From Phaseolus vulgaris (taxonomy: Eukaryota > Streptophyta > Magnoliopsida > Fabales > Fabaceae), in contig NC_023749.2 in the NCBI RefSeq assembly GCF_000499845.2, forward strand, positions 9,468,013-9,532,012: a stretch of 64,000 nucleotides of DNA, given 5' to 3'. The notes beneath the pieces are model-generated. The model saw nothing but the letters and a program-made list of their open reading frames with translations. It was not told the DNA's origin and did no database searches. Position numbers and translations under genes: made by a program. The number at the start of each line of letters is the position of its first letter. The stretch's first letter is position 1. This document shows positions 12,137 to 22,827 of this stretch, piece by piece.

Positions 12137-13074
12137 CACTAGTGCAAAATGTATAAACAAGTGTGGTTTATTTAGTGCGGTTTTGCGCTCAAACGCTTTC
12201 ATAAAAAACGCGGTGACATTTTTGTAATTAAGTTCATTTACAAGGGTGGCTATTTGTACAACCGCCTTTGTAAATCAAAACGCTTTGATATACGAGGGTG
12301 GTTATACAAATAGCCGCACTCGTAAATCAAAACGCTTGATTTACGAGTGCGGCTTTACAAATAGTCGCCTTCTTAAAACCTTTTTAACCCTAATTTAGAA
12401 ATGCACCACTTATGTTTTGATACTCTCATTTCTCTCGCGCTTTGTTTCTCTTATGTGTTTCCTCCATTAATTGTGCTTCCTCTTTTCTTCCTCTCTTCTT
12501 TGCATTGTCTTTGTGCCATCGGTAAGCATTGTCTTCCTCTCTTCTTCTTCACCATTGATTTTTGTATGTTTTGTGTTTCTCTTATGTTTTGTCTTATGTC
12601 ATTGCTAAGGTCATGCTTGGGAAGGTTTTTGTTTACGCTTTCTGTTGTGCCTTCCTTGTCATTGTTGTCGCCTTGCTCCGTCATATATTTGCGTTTCTTT
12701 GGAGAATTTTTATTTGCGTTTTTGGACTTCCATTGGGATGAAATACGAAGATGTATAATATGGATGCACCAAGAGATCAAAAGAAATGCTAAAATAATGA
12801 CTATGTTCTTTGAAAAAGATCAAAGTTGAAAACATTGATTAGAAACCCAATCAACGGCGAAAAAGAAAAGAAACCCTGAACGTCTCTCGTAAATGTGATT
12901 TATAAATGCAGCTATGTAAATAGCCGCATTTATAATCAAATTTACGAATGAGACTATATATGTAGCCGCCTTCTTATCTCTTCCATTTAAAAATGTGTGC
13001 TCATCAAATGTGGTTATATAGCCGCCCTTATAAATGTAAAATAGTCGCACTCGTTTTTCTTTTATGCACCAGTG
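12137..13074. mobile_element. Nonautonomous CACTA (Spm-like) element
   Basis: The 938-bp insertion begins CACTAGTGCAAAA and ends TTTTATGCACCAGTG, whose reverse complement is CACTGGTGCATAAAA, so the ends are imperfect CACTA-type inverted repeats. It is flanked by TTT on both sides, compatible with the 3-bp target duplication of this superfamily. About 200 bp at each end carry repeated motifs of the type AATAGCCGC...CTCGTAAAT in both orientations, typical of CACTA subterminal repeats. A perfect 16-bp-arm hairpin sits at 12313-12328/12338-12353. The central 430 bp contain only a low-complexity pyrimidine-rich frame, with no transposase. Confidence 0.78.
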
Positions 13075-14452
13075 TTTTTCTTTTCAATTAGGTGAGAGCT
13101 ATGTTTCTAATTTTGTTTTTCCATGAATCTTGGATAGTTTTTGTTTTAATTGTCACATAATTATAGTTTTCCACCTATTACATATGTGTTAAAAGACCTC
13201 TTAGACGTGCACACCAAGTATTTGTGTTTTTTTCATAAAATTTGTAGAAGCTTTTAAGTCTTTTTCTTTTGTAGTCTATGAGTTCTTGAGTGATATTTAC
13301 TCATTAGTGCTTTCTATTACATAATTTTCCATTATGTCTTTTAGTTTGTTCTTATTTCAATTGGATTCCTAGGTTTTTCTTCCTGTTTAGATTTTTCAAG
13401 TTTCTCTTTTGGTTTTGAAAATTTATTCTGAGTTTGGTTTTTAGTAAACAAATCTGAGAAACAATTACAAAAGTTCATTGAGATGTTTTTTAAATCCATT
13501 TAAAAATACATGTCCAAAAAAAATGTAGCAAAAAAGATATAAATAGTAATGCCAAGAAAAACAAGTTTTTTTGTGTTGATCGTTCTCGGTTTGAAATTTA
13601 TTAAGCCTTATTCTTTTAGTGTTTTGACTTGGAATTTTTATCAGACATTACTTATGATGTTTTTCATTTGTCATTAAAATTTGAGGCTCATATTTGTGGT
13701 ATATTTTTTGCAATAAAATTTTGAGTCTTCCCTACCAGTGTTGAAAAAACAGTGTCAAGTTCTGAACCCTAGTGTTGCGGTATTTGATTTATTTCTCATA
13801 GAATATACATCCTTTTGACCCAAAATTTGTTGCATTTGATCAAATTTTGTGTTGAAGTTCTCATGTAAAATATTTATACAAAAATAGTTTATGAAAAAAT
13901 TGGTATAAATTTTGGACTATTTAGTGTTTGTCCACACTAGATTTTTCTTTTGTGATCCACTCTAGAGCCATTCTTAGATTCATTTTTTTGTTTTGTGCTA
14001 GCCTTTATTCTTACCTTTAATTGTGGTTTGTATTTTCTTTGGTTTTCCATTAAAATTTGTCACATTAATCTCATTTTGGTTTAGCTTTCCAAATTGTGTT
14101 TTTCTTGCTTTATTTTCTTGGATTCCTTGGTTGGTGAAGACTTTGGAGCTTGCAAGTTGTTGGTGTTTAAGGAAAGAGGATTCTTGGGTTTCTTAGTTGA
14201 GGTTCTATTTTTGCAAAGATATTTCCAAAGGAGAGAAAATATGATACAAGAGAATTCAGTGCACAAAGTTGGATTCTTGCATTCTTAGAAACTCAAGGAA
14301 GTTGGTCTAACCTATTCCTTGGCCCTTGCACCTTGTAAAACTCACGCCTAAACCAAGAACTTTCATGACCATTTGGTGCTTCCTTAAAAAATCTACAAAT
14401 CTTTCGTTGCCTTCCTTTAATCTCCGTTGAACACTCAAGACAAATTGCATCA

Positions 14453-17148
14453 ATAACTATGTCAGAAAATTTTGCTTATGTTGTTTCCCAAAGACACAAT
14501 GTTCACAAAACAGAAAAACTTTCACCTTGTGCTTACTCAATATCTCTTGTTTGAACAATATATTCAAACCATGTACACTTATTTGACCTAGATACATGTG
14601 TTACAAAAAATTACATGACTACATACGACCCTTACCCTTGAATGATATACAAATTTCTTTTTCAATTTATTTGTATCACCACAAAACTAAATAATCAATT
14701 ATTTGGTTGTTTGAGAAGAATTGATTATGTCAACCACATAATTAAATATTATAGATAAATATGGCTTCCTAGGTTGGTTGAAACATGCCCATTCATCTAA
14801 TTATAATATCTTAAACATTAAATAAACTCTTACAATGAAGTTTATAATAAAGAGTTGAAACGTGTAGGAATTATTTACCTCAAGTCTAGATGGTTTTAGT
14901 GAAAATGGGTGAAGAGATAAACCAATTGTGTTGTGGCTTATTGTTAATTCCTCTTAGTTACAACTTCAACCATACAAAAAAGTTAAAGAGAAATGGCTTC
15001 AATTTCTTACTTAAAAATTTGGCAGGTTGTTGAGTTTTTTTTAATCACCACCTCTTTATAGCATGAGCAAGTGACTCTAAACTAAACATGTGAATGTACA
15101 AAAAAGGAACTTAAGGAATATTAGTCATGCCATGTCTTTCTGTCCACTTTGTTTGAAACACATAGTTGATGGATGCATGACACATTTAACCCAAAGCAAC
15201 TATAATATTTTTAATATGATTTAAAATCACTTTTGGTCCCAATATTTGTTGTAATTACTCAATGTGATCCTTCAATTTTCTTGGACTCAATGTAGTTTTC
15301 AATTTTGTTAAAATGATTCAATTTGGTCCCTTTTGTTAATATCGTTACTCTGACTAACAACAGAGTGAGACATGAGACATATGTTGCATTTTAAACTTAG
15401 GTGGATATTGTGTGGCCTTTGTGACACATATGTGGCATTTTAAATTTAGATGGATAGGCTCAACTATGTGTGTCCTTTGACACAGTCTCTTTTGAAGAGC
15501 TCATTGGTCACTACAACAAACTGTATAAGAACAACCACTTTGATATGCTTCAATTTCAAGAGTGTTTCTAGAGTTGTAGTTACACTCTTGTTACTTCCAA
15601 AACAAAGAACCTCTAATATAACCTCTTTATGCGGTTATCTTTATCTTATAACTCATTTACTTTCTACTACAAATAGGTTCAATCAATGACGAAGATCGAT
15701 TTCGACGAGTTAGTATTGCGTTTTTAGGGTTCGAACTAGTATGAATAGGGAGTTTGCATTTGCAATGAAGAACCCAATCTTAGATCTACAACACTTCTCT
15801 AGACCGAACACATGCTAGCAAGAATTGGCCTGAGGCTCCTGTTAATACCATATCGACTTAGTCCAAGAAGTCTTGGAGTTGAAAACATTAAAGGACGTCT
15901 TAACCGAAAAAGAGACTATAAATTATATGATGTCAATGTACAACATTTTAAATCAACTCTAAAGTGTTTATGTGCATTTGTCAAATCATCACCCTCTTAA
16001 CAACATCAACATTCATATAATGAAAATGACCAAAATGAGTCATTTTAATAAAATTGAAGACCACCTTAAAAAAAAAAAAAAACTAAGGAGTCACATCAAA
16101 CATTGTGACAAATATTGGAAGCAAAAGTGATATTAAAAACTTTACATATTTGAAAGTCAAATATTTTAATAAAAAACATAATCTGTCTTTTTATGAGAAA
16201 TTAATATTAATAATTGAATTTTTTCGATTCTTGAAATAATAAACAAAACTTAACTAATTTTACCGTAAATAATTATTTAAATATTAGATAGTGTTAGGCC
16301 AAATATTCTTTAGTCATAGTTCTTAAAAAGAATTGACTTTTTGTTAGGAAGAATCGTCCCTATCTAATTCAATTAAGGAGTAAAATTGGTCATATATAAA
16401 ACCACTTAAATCAGTGTTAAATTGGTCAAACTTGATCAAACCGGTTCAGCAAAGAAAAATAAGAAATCATAATTATAATTTTTTTCTTAAGAAATAAAAA
16501 TAAATTAAAATCGTAATCATTTTATTTTTTATTCTTCATATAATTAATAACAATAAATAGTGATATATTGTTAAATTTTCAATTTAAGTATCATATAAAA
16601 ATTCTATGTATTTTAAATTATAAGAACATTTAAAATTTATTTTAATTTTTAACATCACAAAATTATAACACTATATATTTTTAATATTCTTTTATGCATT
16701 TTAATTATTAATACGATTCAATTTATTCAACTACTTAACCTTAAAGATGTACTTTGACGAGTTGAATGACCAATCCCATTTTAAAAACATTGGTCAGTAT
16801 AGTTACTAAGAATTACTTAAATTAATTATATTAATTGGTTATAATATATATATATATATATATATAAAATATCTAAAATATATTTTTTACTAGACTTAAT
16901 TTATTTTAAAGTACATAATGGATACTGAATTGGTCTACCGAGAGATCGAGGTTGAAAGAACGAAAGTGAATCAGCAAAAAATTTAAATTAAGTTTGTAGT
17001 TCTTAGAACCATTTTCATTTTTTTTTCATTAATTTTGATTTGGTCTTACAATAGATGCTTGTTTGTGTTCAGAACTTGTGTGTCATGTGTCTGTATAATG
17101 TAAGCATTTGACTCTGCATCTAGCTCAGTTTCTTCACCACCTGCATCT
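14453..17148 (+). repeat. Duplicated segment B, right copy, and TMN upstream region
   Basis: This is the counterpart of 2590-5995 without the solo LTR. Homology resumes directly after the LTR element at 14452. The stretch at about 16925-17120, the proximal promoter of the intact TMN gene, has no counterpart in the left copy. Homology restarts at CTTCTTCACCACCTGCATCT just before the start codon. A TA microsatellite lies at about 16843-16864. No coding region other than the TMN gene downstream was seen. Confidence 0.75.
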
Positions 17149-20100
17149 ATGGCAAAAGCCCACCATCTCATTCTCCTTCTTCTTCTTCTTCTTCTCTCCG
17201 CTACTCTACAATTCTCTTCATCTTCACCCTCCGATCACCTCTACAATGTTGGAGAACTCGTCCCAATGTTTGTCAACAAAGTGGGACCCTTCAACAACCC
17301 CAGGTTTCATTCTTTCTCTCATTGCTTTTTCATGTTTCTGTTCATTGAATTTCTGTTTACACAATTCTTCTGTGGCAGTGAGACCTATGAATACTATGAT
17401 TTGCCATTCTGCGCCCCAGGTTAGTCACTCTTGGTCTTAGGTTTAAGGTTTACTTTTTAATCTCGTGGTGTTGAAAAATGGGATCAAATAATTTGCCCCA
17501 CTTGGATTGTAAAAAGGTTGTGTTTTTCACAGTCCCAATTGTAAAAAAGAAAGAGTCCCTGGGGGAAGTTCTCAATGGTGACCGTTTGAGCAATGCTTTG
17601 TATGAGTTCAAGTTCCGAGAGGACAAGACTGATGAGATCTTGTGCCCAAAGAAGCTTACAATTGATCAAATTGCGTTCTTTAAGCGAGCTATAAACCGTG
17701 AATTTTACTTCCAATTTTACCTGGATGATCTTCCATTCTGGGGGTTCATTGGGAAACTTGAAGAAGATAGGTGGACTCCTGGTGGAGGAGGACCAAACTA
17801 TTACATTTTTCCACATGTACAATTTCATGTTCTTTACAATGGGAATCAAGTCATACAAGTAAATGCATTTGGCGATCCAAATCGTGCTGTAGATATTACT
17901 AAAGATCAAAGTATTGATGTTAAGTTCACTTATTCTGTTACCTGGAATGCCACTAAAATACGTTTTGAGAACAGAATGGATAGATACTCAAGGGCTTCGT
18001 TGATGTCTGCGCATCAGCAAGTTCATTGGTTCTCGTTCATCAACTCAATTGTCATCATTTTGCTTTTGACTGGTTTGCTTGCCCTGCTTTATATGCGACA
18101 TCTGAGGATTGATTTGAAAAAGTAACTTTCTTCTTTAGTCATAATTCTACAACAGCATAATATGAGAAGGCTGTCTTTTTCTTAGCCTAACCTAATAGTT
18201 TTTCATTTACAATTTAGGTACTCTAATGCAAATGAAGAAGATAAAGAGGTTGGTTGGAAGTCCATCCACGGCGATGTATTCAGACCTCCTCCTAACTCAT
18301 CCTTACTTTTTGCTGTTGTTGGAACTGGTACCCATTTGCTAATCTTGTAAGCTACTCTTGTTGTCAAAAATACATATTCCTTGATCCTCTCCCCAAAAGC
18401 CATGCATTCAGCCTCTAGTCTTTACATGGCAATGTTATGACTATAATATATTAAGGTGTGTGATGTATAGTTTCATTTATGCATCAACCATCCAAGGATT
18501 TTTTTCAAATCCTTTTGCAATCTGATCTGAATATAGAATATCAAGTGATAGCAAAGACCAAAAACATTCTCCTTATATTTAATGTCGTTATGAATCGTTA
18601 TTTTTGTCCATGTGTTTAATGGTGGAAAATAGTAATTACCACCAGTTCTCTTTTAACTTTGTTCCTCTTTTTATATAAATAACGCCCCCTTTTCCTTCAG
18701 GATTTGTGTCTTGCTGTTTCTAGCACTTATTGGCACCCTCTATCCCTACAATCGTGGTGGACTGTTAAATTGGCTTGTCTTGCTGTATGCTCTTTTTTCT
18801 GTATTTGCTGGCTACACTGCAGCATCCTTCCATGGCCAGTTTGCTGAGAATGGATGGGTAATTGTATATGCAATTTCACAAGAAAGGAAAACAATAAATG
18901 TTTCTCTTTTGATGTTACTTTTGTCTCACTAAAACAATTATGATTTGGCTGTAATTCCAGGAAAGGACTGTTGGTCTTGCAGGGGTTCTTTACACTGGAC
19001 CAGTGTTTGTTGCAGCCTCTATCCTCAACATAGTTGCAATCTCTTACAGGGCTACAGTTGGACTCCCATTTGGTTCCATTATTGTGATTCTTGTTTTATT
19101 CACATTTCTCGCCATCCCATTGCTTGCATTTGGTGGAGTGATTGGATACCGTTTTAGATCTAAATTTCAAAGCCCCTCTGCTACAAAGAGACACCCAAGA
19201 GAAATTCAACAGCTTGCTTGGTACAGGAGAACACCATTTCTAATGTTTATTGGGGGTCTTGTGCCTTTTAGTGCAATTGTCCTGCAACTACATCAGGTGT
19301 ATGCTAGTATGTGGGGCTACAAAATATACACTCTTCCTAGCATTTTGTTTGTCACATTCATTCCAACCATTGTGATCATTGCACTTGTCAGTATTGGCTT
19401 GACATACATTCAACTATCTGTGGAAGACCATGAATGGTGGTGGAGGTATGTTGTGTTGCTGATATCAATGCTTGCAGCTTGCTTCCATTTAATTTTTTTC
19501 TCCTTACACTCCCTCTCTTGTGTGCCTCTGGAGAAATATTTTATCCTTGATAACCATGAAATCCTAAGAGAAATCAATGTGGTGATGATTGACTAGGGAT
19601 GTAACTAATTTTAAAAACCTGTAATTAAGTACCTATCAATAAATAATAAATAACGCATACAAAATAGATCCTGATTGTCTAAGATTAACCCTGATATCAC
19701 AACTATTATCCCTTTCTCAAAACATGAAAGATAGAGATATGTAGCAAAAATTATTTTTAATATCAAAGATTGTACATGAGGGATGATATGATTAGCTGAA
19801 ATGGTCTATTACACAGCCATTTCTACTAGGAAAAAGACTATCAGGAAATGTTTATGTTATAAATTCAATTCAAATGCATTAATTGTTTCAAAGGCTTTAA
19901 AAGAAAAAGGAATAAAGCTGGCTGCCTTTTTGCATTCCTAGTTTCCTTATGTACTGCTGTGTTGATATGGTTTTTCCTTTCAATTCAAATCTTAACAGTA
20001 CCCTGTCCTCACCCCTACTGTACTTTCTTATCTCCTTTTCAAGAACACTTATTTTGAAAAAAAAAATGAAATGTTTCATTCATATTTAGATTTTATCAAT

Positions 20101-20458
20101 GGAGGTTGAAAAAGTTAAAATGTTTGCATTCTAGTTCTAGATGATGTTTTCATAAGAAATTTGGGAGGGCAAAAAATATGTGGGCATTGGGCACCATTTA
20201 GTGGAGCCTTTATCACTAATGTTGTTTTTCTGTGGGTGCAGGTCAGTGCTGTGTGGTGGCTCAACATCCATTTTCATGTTTGTGTATTGTATCTACTTCT
20301 ATGTGAGATCAAATATGAGTGGATTCTTGCAGCTATCCTTCTTTATTGGTTATAATGCATGCCTATGCTATGCTTTCTTCCTAATATTTGGTGCCATCAG
20401 TTTCAGAGTTTCATTTCTCTTTGTTCGCTTTATATACCACAATGTTAAAAGAGAGTAA
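17149..20458 (+). CDS. Transmembrane nine (TMN/EMP70) family protein
   Basis: Seven exons join in phase: 17149-17303, 17379-17419, 17533-18121, 18218-18346, 18701-18857, 18961-19445 and 20242-20458. They give 1773 nt and 590 residues, the usual plant TMN length. A leucine-rich signal peptide (about 1-26) is followed by a lumenal domain (YNVGELVPMFVNKVGPFNNP, then ETYEYYDLPFC, LGEVLNGDRL). The first membrane span is at about 233-253, followed by the conserved multi-span block (LIGTLYPYNRGG, GYTAASFHGQF, SATKRHPREIQQLAWYRRTP, EDHEWWWR). The C-terminus KRE fits the KXD/E COPI-binding Golgi-retention signal known for plant EMP70 proteins. The family works in Golgi and endosome trafficking. All introns are GT-AG; the last is about 800 bp. 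A truncated pseudogene copy lies 11 kb upstream. Confidence 0.95.
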
Positions 20459-22827
20459 GTCACCACATCAGAAGGACAAAACCAAATTGGTTGCAATTTA
20501 AGGTATCCCTTCCTTGAATTGATGAATTACCCTTCAGAAAGTTAAGTCTACACAGTATGATGTAAGGGTATCCCTTGAATTCTTTTACAAGAACATTTCT
20601 GCAGACAATGTATCCTTTATTTAACTTTTCTCAACTCCATGAGCCTGCACATTTTGAAAGAGACTTCCTGGTGGCACATTCTACCCTGGGAAAAGATGAG
20701 TGAAATAACATTTCTAAGGAGGATCAAGTGTCTACTTTTGTTTTGAAGTTTATTATAGAATTGAGTTTGAATCCTTTAATATAATTAAGATGTGCAAAAT
20801 TAATTCCAGCTATCAACTCTTCTTAAAAGTGTGTGTACAATGAGAAGAAAAAGATTTCTAATGTAACAGGTCACAAGTCCATGTTGTTTTTTAGTAACTT
20901 TCTTTTTTTGGGTGGTACTTTTGTACTGAACTCTGTCAACAAGGAATTGACATTAATATTAAGAAGAGTCCTTACTCTTTCCTCATTTTGTTATTATTGC
21001 TAAAGGAGTGCTTCATATTAGCTTTAAATAGTATACTGTGTAAATTCATTAAACAAGTCAAATACCTTATTATAAACTAATGAGTGAAATTGGATCCTTT
21101 CATGCTCCTGCAGCAACCAACAAAATAAAGGAAAGAGAAGAGAAAATAAGGAGAGCCACTGACCCCTGATGAGTCTCACATTGATAAGATCAATAAATTT
21201 GGCAGACAAAGCAATAAGCTTTGTGTGGATTGATAGACTAATGACCCTAGAAATGGTTAAAACTACCAAAATTAATTGTATTTTACAAATGTTAAAACTA
21301 ATTATAATGATTTAGTTACGAAAATAAAATAATTCACTTTTTTTGCTTATGTTTTCTTTTTTAAGTATTAATCCATATACGATAAACTTATAAATCAGTC
21401 TTTTAAGCTCATAAAAGTTAAGTTTAGGTCCCTATCAACAAAATCAGAATAAACTTTTCCATAATATAAAATACCGTTGCAGAATATCTATAGTTGTATA
21501 AAAGTCTTTTAAAAATTGGTGGGGGTACAAGAAGAAAGAAACACCCCTAAACTTTTTAAAGTAAAGCATTAGATAAGGTAACCCATATACCTTTAATGGG
21601 AGGCAATTACTTCCTGCACCCGACAAACTTTTTAAAATCCCATTATGCCCTTATCTTCTTTATTTTGAAAAATAGTGTAGGGTGCAGAGAAAAACACTCT
21701 AAATATAAACATCCGTAAGCAATTTGCAATTGAAACCCTAGATGCCCTATGTTCGTAATAGAGAAATGTGTTATGGATATCATTATCTGGAATTGGGTTT
21801 TGTATTCTGAATGTACATATCCAGAATTGGGTTTTGAATTCCAGATGTACATATTCAGAATAGTTAACTGTGTTTCGGATGTGGGCATGCGGAAGTATAT
21901 TTTTTGACTTATGAATCTCTATATCCAAAAGCTAAGATGATATTTTTTTTTTAACATTCTAAATGGATACAACTGCCTCAAAGGAAAAATGTGAACGAAA
22001 GAATGACAAGACGAAGTTGCTCGCTGCATTCAGTGCGAAAACGAAGGTGGTGGTGGCAGTGACGACTGCTGCATGAGCACAAAGGTGGAAGTGGCAGTTG
22101 TTGCGCGAAAACGAAGGGAAACTGTGATTGGGTGTAAATCTCTCCCTTAACCTAATTTCAATTTTCTTAAGGACATTTTCATATTTTTACAAATTTCATT
22201 AAGGGTATTTTGATATTTTTGCAAACATGATTGGGTGCCAATTCAAATTGATTGGGTGCAAAGCCTTCATGGGATACCTAAATTATTTTCACCTCTAGAT
22301 GTTTTGTATAGGATATACAAGTATGGATTAAACGATGGAAAGTTAGGTGTAAAAAAAAGTAAGAAAAGGATAAAATTAAATGAAAAGTAAAATTATTTAA
22401 ATAAGAACATAAAATAAACATACATACTTATAGTAGTAAGTTTTAATAAAATATTAATATATGTTTGAAAAAATTGAATATCAGGTACCTATACTATTAT
22501 TACATGCAAGTACTTTCCACTTTTTAGTGGTAACTTTTGTTTAATCAAATGATAAAAAACCATGAGAAGATTGCACAGGGAACCTAACTAGTAAAACGAA
22601 CGCCATTGATTAACAAAATTAAGACATAATAAACCAAACGATAAAACAAAAATCACGGTTAATGTATATCTGTAAGAACCAGTTTATGAGAGCGGAATTT
22701 ACATAGTGAACTATAAATCTGAAAAAGCATCATTTACAGGATAAAAAAACAAAACTCTAAGCACACATGTAGCACGAATGCTGATTGTAGTGGAAGAAAA
22801 CCATTATATCATGTATGAGTGTAAATT
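20459..22827. other. Intergenic: TMN 3' region and repeat-like segment
   Basis: The first few hundred bases are probably the TMN 3' UTR. From about 21540 to 22260 there is sequence resembling an old dispersed repeat (CCTGCACCCGACAAACTTTTT, later GATTGGGTGC twice). It includes a 34-bp direct repeat with the core GAATTGGGTTTTG at 21790 and 21824. No gene was recognised. A GC-richer patch at 21990-22130 with GAAAACGAAGG repeats does not encode a recognisable protein. Confidence 0.4.

Larger units (their letters stand above)
11150..14452 (+). mobile_element. Nonautonomous LTR-type element (with nested CACTA)
   Basis: Two direct repeats that end identically in AAATTGCATCA finish at 11736 and 14452. 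They align over 11545-11736 and 14268-14452 at roughly 85-90 percent by eye. Directly after the first repeat is GGTGGACCAGAGCAAGG (11737-11753), a degenerate form of the plant initiator-Met tRNA primer-binding site TGGTATCAGAGC. Upstream in the first repeat is TTATAAATAAG (11449-11459) as a TATA box. The left repeat is therefore a 5' LTR of uncertain start, and the right one a shortened 3' LTR. The interior has no gag or pol domains. The left boundary is approximate. Confidence 0.6.

Noticed and set aside
12401..12829. 142-residue plus-strand open frame rich in Phe, Leu, Cys and Ser
   Set aside because: It lies wholly inside the CACTA element and reads through pyrimidine-rich low-complexity DNA. 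It has no domain-like pattern, and an opposite-strand frame overlaps it. It is not supported as a gene.
17484..17909. 141-residue minus-strand open frame
   Set aside because: It is antisense to exon 3 of the TMN gene, and its length is explained by the composition of that exon.
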